This document shows positions 8,953 through 20,309 of a stretch of DNA of 64,000 nucleotides, one piece after another (the stretch's first letter is position 1; every line of letters begins with the position of its first letter). The stretch is from Petrolisthes cinctipes (lineage: Eukaryota > Arthropoda > Malacostraca > Decapoda > Porcellanidae): the NCBI GenBank assembly GCA_033782935.1, contig JAWQEG010000135.1:2358501-2422500 (forward strand), read 5' to 3'. Below the pieces are notes generated by a model, which saw nothing but the letters and a program-made list of their open reading frames with translations, was not told the origin of the DNA and did no database searches. Position numbers and translations under genes: made by a program.

Positions 8953-11900
8953 TCTAACACGGAGTAGGCATGTACAGATCGCTTGTGGGACCCCTAAATA
9001 TCGAATTTTCGGGTGTTTTGGGACTGAATTTGAGATATCGACTTTTTGACACCTAAAAGATCGATTTTTAGCATGTTTTTAGCCTATATTTTGAAAATAT
9101 TCTAGCACTGTACAGATTGCTTCTGGGACCCCAAAATATTGAATTTTCGGGTGTTTTGAGCCTGAATTTGAGATATAAACGGGTACAGAAGATACATGCA
9201 CATATTGACTTTGGGCACCAAAAATATCGATTTTCAGCATGTTTTGGGCCTGAATTTTGAAAATACTCTAACACGGAGTAGGCATGTACAGATCGCTTCT
9301 GGGACCCCAAAATATCGAATTTTCGGGTACTGAAGATGCATGCACATATCGACTTTTGTGCACCAAAAAGATCGATTTTCAGTATGTTTTGAGCATGTAT
9401 TTTGAAAATACTCTAACACGGAGTAGGCATGTACAGATCGCTTCTGGGACCCCTAAATATCGAATTTTCGGGTGTTTTGGTACTGAATTTGAGATATCGA
9501 CTTTTTGGCACCTAAAAGATCGATTTTTAGCATGTTTTTAGCCTATATCTTGAAAATATTCTAGCACAGTACAGATTGCTTCTGGGACCCCAAAATATCG
9601 AATTTTCGGGTGTTTTGAGCCTGAATTTGAGATATAAACGGGTATAGAAGATACATGCACATATTGACTTTGGGCACCAAAAATATCGATTTTCAGCATG
9701 TTTTGGGCCTGAATTTTGAAAATATTCTAGCACTGTGTAGGCATGTACAGATTGCTTCTGGGACCCCAAAATATTGAATTTTCGGGTGTTTTGAGCCTGA
9801 ATTTGAGATATAAACGGGTACAGAAGATACATGCACATATTGACTTTGGGCATCTAAAATATCGATTTTCAGCATGTTTTGGGCCTGTATTTTGAAAATA
9901 CTCTAACACTGAGTAGGCATGTACAGATTGCTTCTGGGACCCCAAAATATTGAATTTTCGGGTGTTTTGAGCCTGAATTTGAGATATAAACGGGTACTGA
10001 AGATGCATGCACATATCGACTTTTGTGCACCTAAAAGATCGATTTTCAGTATGTTTTAATCATGTATTTTGAAAATACTCTAACACGGAGTAGGCATGTA
10101 CAGATCGCTTCTGGGACCCCTAAATATCGAATTTTCGGGTGTTTTGGGACTGAATTTGAGATATCGACTTTTTGGCACCTAAAAGATCAATTTTTAGCAT
10201 GTTTTTAGACTATATTTTGAAAATATTCTAGCACTGAGTAGGCATGTACAGATTGCTTCTGGGACCCCAAAATATTGAATTTTCGGGTGTTTTGAGCCTG
10301 AATTTGAGATATAAACGGGTACAGAAGATACATGCACATATTGACTTTGGGCACCAAAAATATCGATTTTCAGCATGTTTTGGGCCTGAATTTTGAAAAT
10401 ACTCTAACACTAAGTAGGCATGTACAGATCGCTTCTGGGACCCCAAAATATCGAATTTTCGGGTGTTTAGGGCCAGAATTTGAGATATAAACGGGTACAG
10501 AAGATGCATGCACATATCGACTTTTGTGCACCTAAAAGATCGATTTTCATTATGTTTTTGGCCTGTATTTTGAAAATACTCTAACACGGAGTAGGCATGT
10601 ACAGATACCTTCTGGGACCTCTAAATATCGAATTTTCGGGTGTTTTGGGACTGAATTTGAGATATCGATTTTTTGGCACCTAAAATATCGATTTTTAGCA
10701 TGTTTTTAGCCTATATTTTGAAAATATTCTAGCACTGTGTAGGCATGTACAGATTGCTTCTGGGACCCCAAAATATTGAATTTTCGGGTGTTTTGAGCCT
10801 GAATTTGAGATATAAACGGGTACAGAAGATACATGCACATATTGACTTTGGGCATCTAAAATACCGATTTTCAGCATGTTTTCGGCCTGTATTTTGAAAA
10901 TACTCTAACACTGAGTAGGCATGTACAGATTGCTTCTGGGACCCCAAAATATTGAATTTTCGGGTGTTTTGAGCCTGAATTTGAGATATAAACGGGTACT
11001 GAAGATGCATGCACATATCGACTTTTGTGCACCTAAAAGATCGATTTTCAGTATGTTTTGGGCATGTATTTTGAAAATACTCTAACACGGAGTAGGCATG
11101 TACAGATCGCTTCTGGGACCCCTAAATATCGAATTTTCGGGTGTTTTGGGACTGAATTTGAGATATCGACTTTTTGGCACCTAAAAGATCGATTTTTAGC
11201 ATGTTTTTAGCCTATATTTTGAAAATATTCTAGCACTGTACAGATTGCTTCTGGGACCCCAAAATATTGAATTTTCGGGTGTTTTGAGCCTGATTTTGAG
11301 ATATAAACGGGTACAGAAGATACATGCACATATTGACTTTGGGCACCAAAAATATCGATTTTCAGCATGTTTTGGGCCTGAATTTTGAAAATACTCTAAC
11401 ACGGAGTAGGCATGTACAGATCGCTTCTGGGACCCCAAAATATCGAATTTTCGGGTACTGAAGATGCATGCACATATCGACTTTTGTGCACCAAAAAGAT
11501 CGATTTTCAGTATGTTTTGAGCATGTATTTTGAAAATACTCTAACACGGAGTAGGCATGTACAGATCGCTTCTGGGACCCCTAAATATCGAATTTTCGGG
11601 TGTTTTGGTACTGAATTTGAGATATCGACTTTTTGGCACCTAAAAGATCGATTTTTAGCATGTTTTTAGCCTATATCTTGAAAATATTCTAGCACTGTAC
11701 AGATTGCTTCTGGGACCCCAAAATATCGAATTTTCGGGTGTTTTGAGCCTGAATTTGAGATATAAACGGGTACAGAAGATGCATGCACATATCGACTTTT
11801 GGGCACCTAAAAGATCGATTTTCAGTATGTTTTTGGCCTGTATTTTGAAAATACTCTAACACGGAGTAGGCATGTACAGATACCTTCTGGGACCTCTAAA

Positions 11901-13297
11901 TATCGAATTTTCGGGTGTTTTGGGACTGAATTTGAGATATCGATTTTTTGGCACCTAAAATGTCGATTTTTAGCATGTTTTTAGCCTATATTTTGAAAAT
12001 ATTCTAGCACTGTGTAGGCATGTGCAGATTGCTTCTGGGACCCCAAAATATTGAATTTTCGGGTGTTTTGAGCCTGAATTTGAGATATAAACGGGTACAG
12101 AAGATACATGCACATATTGACTTTGGGCATCTAAAATATCGATTTTCAGCATGTTTTGGGCCTGTATTTTGAAAATACTCTAACACTGAGTAGGCAAGTA
12201 CAGATTGCTTCTGGGACCCCAAAATATTGAATTTTCGGGTGTTTTGAGCCTGAATTTGAGATATAAACGGGTACTGAAGATGCATGCACATATCGACTTT
12301 TGTGCACCTTAAAGATCGATTTCCAGTATGTTTTGGGCATGTATTTTGAAAATACTCTAACACGGAGTAGGCATGTACAGGTCGCTTCTGGGACCCCTAA
12401 ATATCGAATTTTCGGGTGTTTTGGGACTGAATTTGAGATATCGACTTTTTGGCACCTAAAAGATCGATTTTTAGCATGTTTTTAGCCTATATTTTGAAAA
12501 TATTCTAGCACTGTACAGATTGCTTCTGGGACCCCAAAATATTGAATTTTCGGGTGTTTTGAGCCTGAATTTGAGATATAAACGGGTACAGAAGATACAT
12601 GCACATATTGACTTTGGGCACCAAAAATATCGATTTTCAGCATGTTTTGGGCCTGAATTTTGAAAATACTCTAACACGGAGTAGGCATGTACAGATCGCT
12701 TCTGGGACCCCAAAACATCGAATTTTCGGGTACTGAAGATGCATGCACATATCGACTTTTGTGCACCAAAAAGATCGATTTTCAGTATGTTTTGAGCATG
12801 TATTTTGAAAATACTCTAACACGGAGTAGGCATGTACAGATCGCTTCTGGGACCCCTAAATATCGAATTTTCGGGTGTTTTGGTACTGAATTTGAGATAT
12901 CGACTTTTTGGCACCTAAAAGATCGATTTTTAGCATGTTTTTAGCCTATATCTTGAAAATATTCTAGCACTGTACAGATTGCTTCTGGGACCCCAAAATA
13001 TCGAATTTTCGGGTGTTTTGAGCCTGAATTTGAGATATAAACGGGTACAGAAGATGCATGCACATATCGACTTTTGGGCACCTAAAAGATCGATTTTCAG
13101 TATGTTTTTGGCCTGTATTTTGAAAATACTCTAACACGGAGTAGGCATGTACAGATACCTTCTGGGACCTCTAAATATCGAATTTTCGGGTGTTTTGGGA
13201 CTGAATTTGAGATATCGATTTTTTGGCACCTAAAATGTCGATTTTTAGCATGTTTTTAGCCTATATTTTGAAAATATTCTAGCACTGTGTAGGCATG

Positions 13298-13512
13298 TAC
13301 AGATTGCTTCTGGGACCCCAAAATATTGAATTTTCGGGTGTTTTGAGTCTGAATTTGAGATATAAACGGGTACAGAAGATACATGCACATATTGACTTGG
13401 GCACCAAAAATATCGATTTTCAGCATGTTTTGGGCCTGAATTTTGAAAATACTCTAACACGGAGTAGGCATGTACAGATCGCTTCTGGGACCCCAAAATA
13501 TCGAATTTTCGG
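13298..13512 (+). repeat. Non-matching patch between the 5,178-bp-lag copies
   Basis: This 215-bp stretch separates the two duplicated segments and carries two linked markers, GACTTGGGCACC (one base shorter than usual) near 13393 and TTCGGAAGTTTAGGG near 13510. The same pair recurs near 22.45/22.57, 24.08/24.20, 26.34/26.46, 27.97/28.09 and 30.78/30.90 kb. The patch therefore resembles the 22-31 kb subfamily more than its immediate neighbours. Confidence 0.75.
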
Positions 13513-16500
13513 AAGTTTAGGGCCAGAATTTGAGATATAAACGGGTACAGAAGATGCATGCACATATCGACTTTTGGGCACCTAAAAGATCGATTTTCAG
13601 TATGTTTTTGGCCTGTATTTTGAAAATACTCTAACACGGAGTAGGCATGTACAGATACCTTCTGGGACCTCTAAATATCGAATTTTCGGGTGTTTTGGGA
13701 CTGAATTTGAGATATCGATTTTTTGGCACCTAAAATGTCGATTTTTAGCATGTTTTTAGCCTATATTTTGAAAATATTCTAGCACTGTGTAGGCATGTGC
13801 AGATTGCTTCTGGGACCCCAAAATATTGAATTTTCGGGTGTTTTGAGCCTGAATTTGAGATATAAACGGGTACAGAAGATACATGCACATATTGACTTTG
13901 GGCATCTAAAATATCGATTTTCAGCATGTTTTGGGCCTGTATTTTGAAAATACTCTAACACTGAGTAGGCATGTACAGATTGCTTCTGGGACCCCAAAAT
14001 ATTGAATTTTCGGGTGTTTTGAGCCTGAATTTGAGATATAAACGGGTACTGAAGATGCATGCACATATCGACTTTTGTGCACCTAAAAGATCGATTTTCA
14101 GTATGTTTTGGGCATGTATTTTGAAAATACTCTAACACGGAGTAGGCATGTACAGATCGCTTGTGGGACCCCTAAATATCGAATTTTCGGGTGTTTTGGG
14201 ACTGAATTTGAGATATCGACTTTTTGGCACCTAAAAGATCGATTTTTAGCATGTTTTTAGCCTATATTTTGAAAATATTCTAGCACTGTACAGATTGCTT
14301 CTGGGACCCCAAAATATTGAATTTTCGGGTGTTTTGAGCCTGAATTTGAGATATAAACGGGTACAGAAGATACATGCACATATTGACTTTGGGCACCAAA
14401 AATATCGATTTTCAGCATGTTTTGGGCCTGAATTTTGAAAATACTCTAACACGGAGTAGGCATGTACAGATCGCTTCTGGGACCCCAAAATATCGAATTT
14501 TCGGGTACTGAAGATGCATGCACATATCGACTTTTGTGCACCAAAAAGATCGATTTTCAGTATGTTTTGAGCATGTATTTTGAAAATACTCTAACACGGA
14601 GTAGGCATGTACAGATCGCTTCTGGGACCCCTAAATATCGAATTTTCGGGTGTTTTGGTACTGAATTTGAGATATCGACTTTTTGGCACCTAAAAGATCG
14701 ATTTTTAGCATGTTTTTAGCCTATATCTTGAAAATATTCTAGCACAGTACAGATTGCTTCTGGGACCCCAAAATATCGAATTTTCGGGTGTTTTGAGCCT
14801 GAATTTGAGATATAAACGGGTATAGAAGATACATGCACATATTGACTTTGGGCACCAAAAATATCGATTTTCAGCATGTTTTGGGCCTGAATTTTGAAAA
14901 TATTCTAGCACTGTGTAGGCATGTACAGATTGCTTCTGGGACCCCAAAATATTGAATTTTCGGGTGTTTTGAGCCTGAATTTGAGATATAAACGGGTACA
15001 GAAGATACATGCACATATTGACTTTGGGCATCTAAAATATCGATTTTCAGCATGTTTTGGGCCTGTATTTTGAAAATACTCTAACACTGAGTAGGCATGT
15101 ACAGATTGCTTCTGGGACCCCAAAATATTGAATTTTCGGGTGTTTTGAGCCTGAATTTGAGATATAAACGGGTACTGAAGATGCATGCACATATCGACTT
15201 TTGTGCACCTAAAAGATCGATTTTCAGTATGTTTTAATCATGTATTTTGAAAATACTCTAACACGGAGTAGGCATGTACAGATCGCTTCTGGGACCCCTA
15301 AATATCGAATTTTCGGGTGTTTTGGGACTGAATTTGAGATATCGACTTTTTGGCACCTAAAAGATCAATTTTTAGCATGTTTTTAGACTATATTTTGAAA
15401 ATATTCTAGCACTGAGTAGGCATGTACAGATTGCTTCTGGGACCCCAAAATATTGAATTTTCGGGTGTTTTGAGCCTGAATTTGAGATATAAACGGGTAC
15501 AGAAGATACATGCACATATTGACTTTGGGCACCAAAAATATCGATTTTCAGCATGTTTTGGGCCTGAATTTTGAAAATACTCTAACACTAAGTAGGCATG
15601 TACAGATCGCTTCTGGGACCCCAAAATATCGAATTTTCGGGTGTTTAGGGCCAGAATTTGAGATATAAACGGGTACAGAAGATGCATGCACATATCGACT
15701 TTTGTGCACCTAAAAGATCGATTTTCATTATGTTTTTGGCCTGTATTTTGAAAATACTCTAACACGGAGTAGGCATGTACAGATACCTTCTGGGACCTCT
15801 AAATATCGAATTTTCGGGTGTTTTGGGACTGAATTTGAGATATCGATTTTTTGGCACCTAAAATATCGATTTTTAGCATGTTTTTAGCCTATATTTTGAA
15901 AATATTCTAGCACTGTGTAGGCATGTACAGATTGCTTCTGGGACCCCAAAATATTGAATTTTCGGGTGTTTTGAGCCTGAATTTGAGATATAAACGGGTA
16001 CAGAAGATACATGCACATATTGACTTTGGGCATCTAAAATACCGATTTTCAGCATGTTTTCGGCCTGTATTTTGAAAATACTCTAACACTGAGTAGGCAT
16101 GTACAGATTGCTTCTGGGACCCCAAAATATTGAATTTTCGGGTGTTTTGAGCCTGAATTTGAGATATAAACGGGTACTGAAGATGCATGCACATATCGAC
16201 TTTTGTGCACCTAAAAGATCGATTTTCAGTATGTTTTGGGCATGTATTTTGAAAATACTCTAACACGGAGTAGGCATGTACAGATCGCTTCTGGGACCCC
16301 TAAATATCGAATTTTCGGGTGTTTTGGGACTGAATTTGAGATATCGACTTTTTGGCACCTAAAAGATCGATTTTTAGCATGTTTTTAGCCTATATTTTGA
16401 AAATATTCTAGCACTGTACAGATTGCTTCTGGGACCCCAAAATATTGAATTTTCGGGTGTTTTGAGCCTGATTTTGAGATATAAACGGGTACAGAAGATA

Positions 16501-18475
16501 CATGCACATATTGACTTTGGGCACCAAAAATATCGATTTTCAGCATGTTTTGGGCCTGAATTTTGAAAATACTCTAACACGGAGTAGGCATGTACAGATC
16601 GCTTCTGGGACCCCAAAATATCGAATTTTCGGGTACTGAAGATGCATGCACATATCGACTTTTGTGCACCAAAAAGATCGATTTTCAGTATGTTTTGAGC
16701 ATGTATTTTGAAAATACTCTAACACGGAGTAGGCATGTACAGATCGCTTCTGGGACCCCTAAATATCGAATTTTCGGGTGTTTTGGTACTGAATTTGAGA
16801 TATCGACTTTTTGGCACCTAAAAGATCGATTTTTAGCATGTTTTTAGCCTATATCTTGAAAATATTCTAGCACTGTACAGATTGCTTCTGGGACCCCAAA
16901 ATATCGAATTTTCGGGTGTTTTGAGCCTGAATTTGAGATATAAACGGGTACAGAAGATGCATGCACATATCGACTTTTGGGCACCTAAAAGATCGATTTT
17001 CAGTATGTTTTTGGCCTGTATTTTGAAAATACTCTAACACGGAGTAGGCATGTACAGATACCTTCTGGGACCTCTAAATATCGAATTTTCGGGTGTTTTG
17101 GGACTGAATTTGAGATATCGATTTTTTGGCACCTAAAATGTCGATTTTTAGCATGTTTTTAGCCTATATTTTGAAAATATTCTAGCACTGTGTAGGCATG
17201 TGCAGATTGCTTCTGGGACCCCAAAATATTGAATTTTCGGGTGTTTTGAGCCTGAATTTGAGATATAAACGGGTACAGAAGATACATGCACATATTGACT
17301 TTGGGCATCTAAAATATCGATTTTCAGCATGTTTTGGGCCTGTATTTTGAAAATACTCTAACACTGAGTAGGCATGTACAGATTGCTTCTGGGACCCCAA
17401 AATATTGAATTTTCGGGTGTTTTGAGCCTGAATTTGAGATATAAACGGGTACTGAAGATGCATGCACATATCGACTTTTGTGCACCTTAAAGATCGATTT
17501 CCAGTATGTTTTGGGCATGTATTTTGAAAATACTCTAACACGGAGTAGGCATGTACAGGTCGCTTCTGGGACCCCTAAATATCGAATTTTCGGGTGTTTT
17601 GGGACTGAATTTGAGATATCGACTTTTTGGCACCTAAAAGATCGATTTTTAGCATGTTTTTAGCCTATATTTTGAAAATATTCTAGCACTGTACAGATTG
17701 CTTCTGGGACCCCAAAATATTGAATTTTCGGGTGTTTTGAGCCTGAATTTGAGATATAAACGGGTACAGAAGATACATGCACATATTGACTTTGGGCACC
17801 AAAAATATCGATTTTCAGCATGTTTTGGGCCTGAATTTTGAAAATACTCTAACACGGAGTAGGCATGTACAGATCGCTTCTGGGACCCCAAAACATCGAA
17901 TTTTCGGGTACTGAAGATGCATGCACATATCGACTTTTGTGCACCAAAAAGATCGATTTTCAGTATGTTTTGAGCATGTATTTTGAAAATACTCTAACAC
18001 GGAGTAGGCATGTACAGATCGCTTCTGGGACCCCTAAATATCGAATTTTCGGGTGTTTTGGTACTGAATTTGAGATATCGACTTTTTGGCACCTAAAAGA
18101 TCGATTTTTAGCATGTTTTTAGCCTATATCTTGAAAATATTCTAGCACTGTACAGATTGCTTCTGGGACCCCAAAATATCGAATTTTCGGGTGTTTTGAG
18201 CCTGAATTTGAGATATAAACGGGTACAGAAGATGCATGCACATATCGACTTTTGGGCACCTAAAAGATCGATTTTCAGTATGTTTTTGGCCTGTATTTTG
18301 AAAATACTCTAACACGGAGTAGGCATGTACAAATACCTTCTGGGACCTCTAAATATCGAATTTTCGGGTGTTTTGGGACTGAATTTGAGATATCGATTTT
18401 TTGGCACCTAAAATGTCGATTTTTAGCATGTTTTTAGCCTATATTTTGAAAATATTCTAGCACTGTGTAGGCATG
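13513..18475 (+). repeat. 5,178-bp-lag duplicated segment, copy 2
   Basis: Partner of 8335-13297, with the same internal order of deletion-bearing trimers. A private change in this copy is GTACAAATACC near 18329. Its right end overlaps the start of the 1,126-bp tandem duplication at 18001, which postdates or shares that segment. Confidence 0.9.
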
Positions 18476-19126
18476 TGCAGATTGCTTCTGGGACCCCAAA
18501 ATATTGAATTTTCGGGTGTTTTGAGACTGAATTTGAGATATAAACGGGTACAGAAGATACATGCACATATTGACTTTGGGCATCTAAAATATCGATTTTC
18601 AGCATGTTTTGGGCCTGTATTTTAAAAATACTCTAACACTGAGTAGGCATGTACAGATTGCTTCTGGGACCCCAAAATATTGAATTTTCGGGTGTTTTGA
18701 GCCTGGATTTGAGATATAAACGGGTACTGAAGATGCATGCACATATCGACTTTTGTGCACCTAAATGATCGATTTTCAGTATGTTTTGAGCATATATTTT
18801 GAAAATACTCTAACACGGAGTAGGCTTCTGGGACCCCTAAATATCGAATTTTCGGGTTTTTTGGGACTGAATTTGAGATATCGACTTTTTGGCACCTAAA
18901 AGATCGATTTTTAGCATGTTTTTAGCCTATATTTTGAAAATATTCTAGCACTGAGTAGGCATGTACAGATTGCTTCTGGGACCCCAAAATATTGAATTTT
19001 CGGGTGTTTTGAGTCTGAATTTGAGATATAAACGGGTACAGAAGATACATGCACATATTGACTTGGGCACCAAAAATATCGATTTTCAGCATGTTTTAGG
19101 CCTGAATTTTGAAAATACTCTAACAC
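18001..19126 (+). repeat. 1,126-bp tandem duplication, copy 1
   Basis: Line-by-line comparison with 19127-20252 shows one difference, 19098 A versus 20224 G. The unit includes the rare states GTACAAATACC, GAGACTGAATTTGAG, GCCTGGATTTGAG, TATTTTAAAAATAC, CTAAATGATCG and TAGGCTTCTGGG. The match stops within about 20-35 bp outside the two units, so the breakpoints are well defined. Confidence 0.93.
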
Positions 19127-20252
19127 GGAGTAGGCATGTACAGATCGCTTCTGGGACCCCTAAATATCGAATTTTCGGGTGTTTTGGTACTGAATTTGAG
19201 ATATCGACTTTTTGGCACCTAAAAGATCGATTTTTAGCATGTTTTTAGCCTATATCTTGAAAATATTCTAGCACTGTACAGATTGCTTCTGGGACCCCAA
19301 AATATCGAATTTTCGGGTGTTTTGAGCCTGAATTTGAGATATAAACGGGTACAGAAGATGCATGCACATATCGACTTTTGGGCACCTAAAAGATCGATTT
19401 TCAGTATGTTTTTGGCCTGTATTTTGAAAATACTCTAACACGGAGTAGGCATGTACAAATACCTTCTGGGACCTCTAAATATCGAATTTTCGGGTGTTTT
19501 GGGACTGAATTTGAGATATCGATTTTTTGGCACCTAAAATGTCGATTTTTAGCATGTTTTTAGCCTATATTTTGAAAATATTCTAGCACTGTGTAGGCAT
19601 GTGCAGATTGCTTCTGGGACCCCAAAATATTGAATTTTCGGGTGTTTTGAGACTGAATTTGAGATATAAACGGGTACAGAAGATACATGCACATATTGAC
19701 TTTGGGCATCTAAAATATCGATTTTCAGCATGTTTTGGGCCTGTATTTTAAAAATACTCTAACACTGAGTAGGCATGTACAGATTGCTTCTGGGACCCCA
19801 AAATATTGAATTTTCGGGTGTTTTGAGCCTGGATTTGAGATATAAACGGGTACTGAAGATGCATGCACATATCGACTTTTGTGCACCTAAATGATCGATT
19901 TTCAGTATGTTTTGAGCATATATTTTGAAAATACTCTAACACGGAGTAGGCTTCTGGGACCCCTAAATATCGAATTTTCGGGTTTTTTGGGACTGAATTT
20001 GAGATATCGACTTTTTGGCACCTAAAAGATCGATTTTTAGCATGTTTTTAGCCTATATTTTGAAAATATTCTAGCACTGAGTAGGCATGTACAGATTGCT
20101 TCTGGGACCCCAAAATATTGAATTTTCGGGTGTTTTGAGTCTGAATTTGAGATATAAACGGGTACAGAAGATACATGCACATATTGACTTGGGCACCAAA
20201 AATATCGATTTTCAGCATGTTTTGGGCCTGAATTTTGAAAATACTCTAACAC
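19127..20252 (+). repeat. 1,126-bp tandem duplication, copy 2
   Basis: Direct head-to-tail second copy of 18001-19126. The junction at 19126/19127 lies inside the conserved CTCTAACACGGAGTAGGC, as expected for unequal exchange between homologous monomer positions. Confidence 0.93.
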
Positions 20253-20309
20253 GGAGTAGGCATGTACAGATCGCTTCTGGGACCCCAAAATATCGAATTT
20301 TCGGGTGTT

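Larger units (their letters stand above)
7962..8963 (+). repeat. Reference hexameric higher-order repeat (A1-B1-C1-A2-B2-C2)
   Basis: This 1,002-bp stretch is the clearest copy of the largest regular unit. It contains six monomers of 148, 176, 177, 148, 176 and 177 bp. The two halves are 501 bp each and have the same A-B-C architecture but consistent diagnostic differences. C1 ends are followed by A2 starts (AGATACCTTCTGGGACCTC) and C2 ends by A1 starts (AGATCGCTTCTGGGACCCC), which makes the two trimers alternate. The same alternation is clear at 8-11 kb, 13.7-17 kb and 57.8-60.8 kb. Elsewhere it is broken by skipped or extra monomers. Confidence 0.88.
8787..8963 (+). repeat. Reference monomer C2 (177 bp)
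   Basis: It starts like a B monomer (AGATTGCTTC, ATATTGAATTTTC, GAGCCTGAATTT) and continues like C (GATGCATGCACATATCGAC). It has the diagnostic changes GGGTACTGAAG, GACTTTTGTGCACC and CAGTATGTTTTGRGCATG. The B-like front and C-like back suggest that C2 arose by recombination between B and C monomers. Confidence 0.88.
8335..13297 (+). repeat. 5,178-bp-lag duplicated segment, copy 1
   Basis: About 4.96 kb matches 13513-18475 at a constant lag of 5,178 bp. Shared rare states are CACAGTACAG near 9566 and 14744, GGGTATAGAAG near 9642 and 14820, GTTTTAATCATG near 10053 and 15231, ATACCGATTTTC near 10862 and 16040, CTGATTTTGAG near 11291 and 16469, CACCTTAAAGATCG near 12305 and 17483, and AAAACATCG near 12714 and 17892. 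Only a handful of differences were seen, for example near 8437, 8618, 9049 and 12196. Boundaries were estimated from where the match fails. Confidence 0.9.

Noticed and set aside
9284..9541. Plus-strand open frames of about 81-85 codons beginning MYRSLLGPQNIEF or MYRLLLGPQNIEF
   Set aside because: Present only where deletions happen to merge frames between adjacent monomers, and not seen as a conserved frame in intact trimers.
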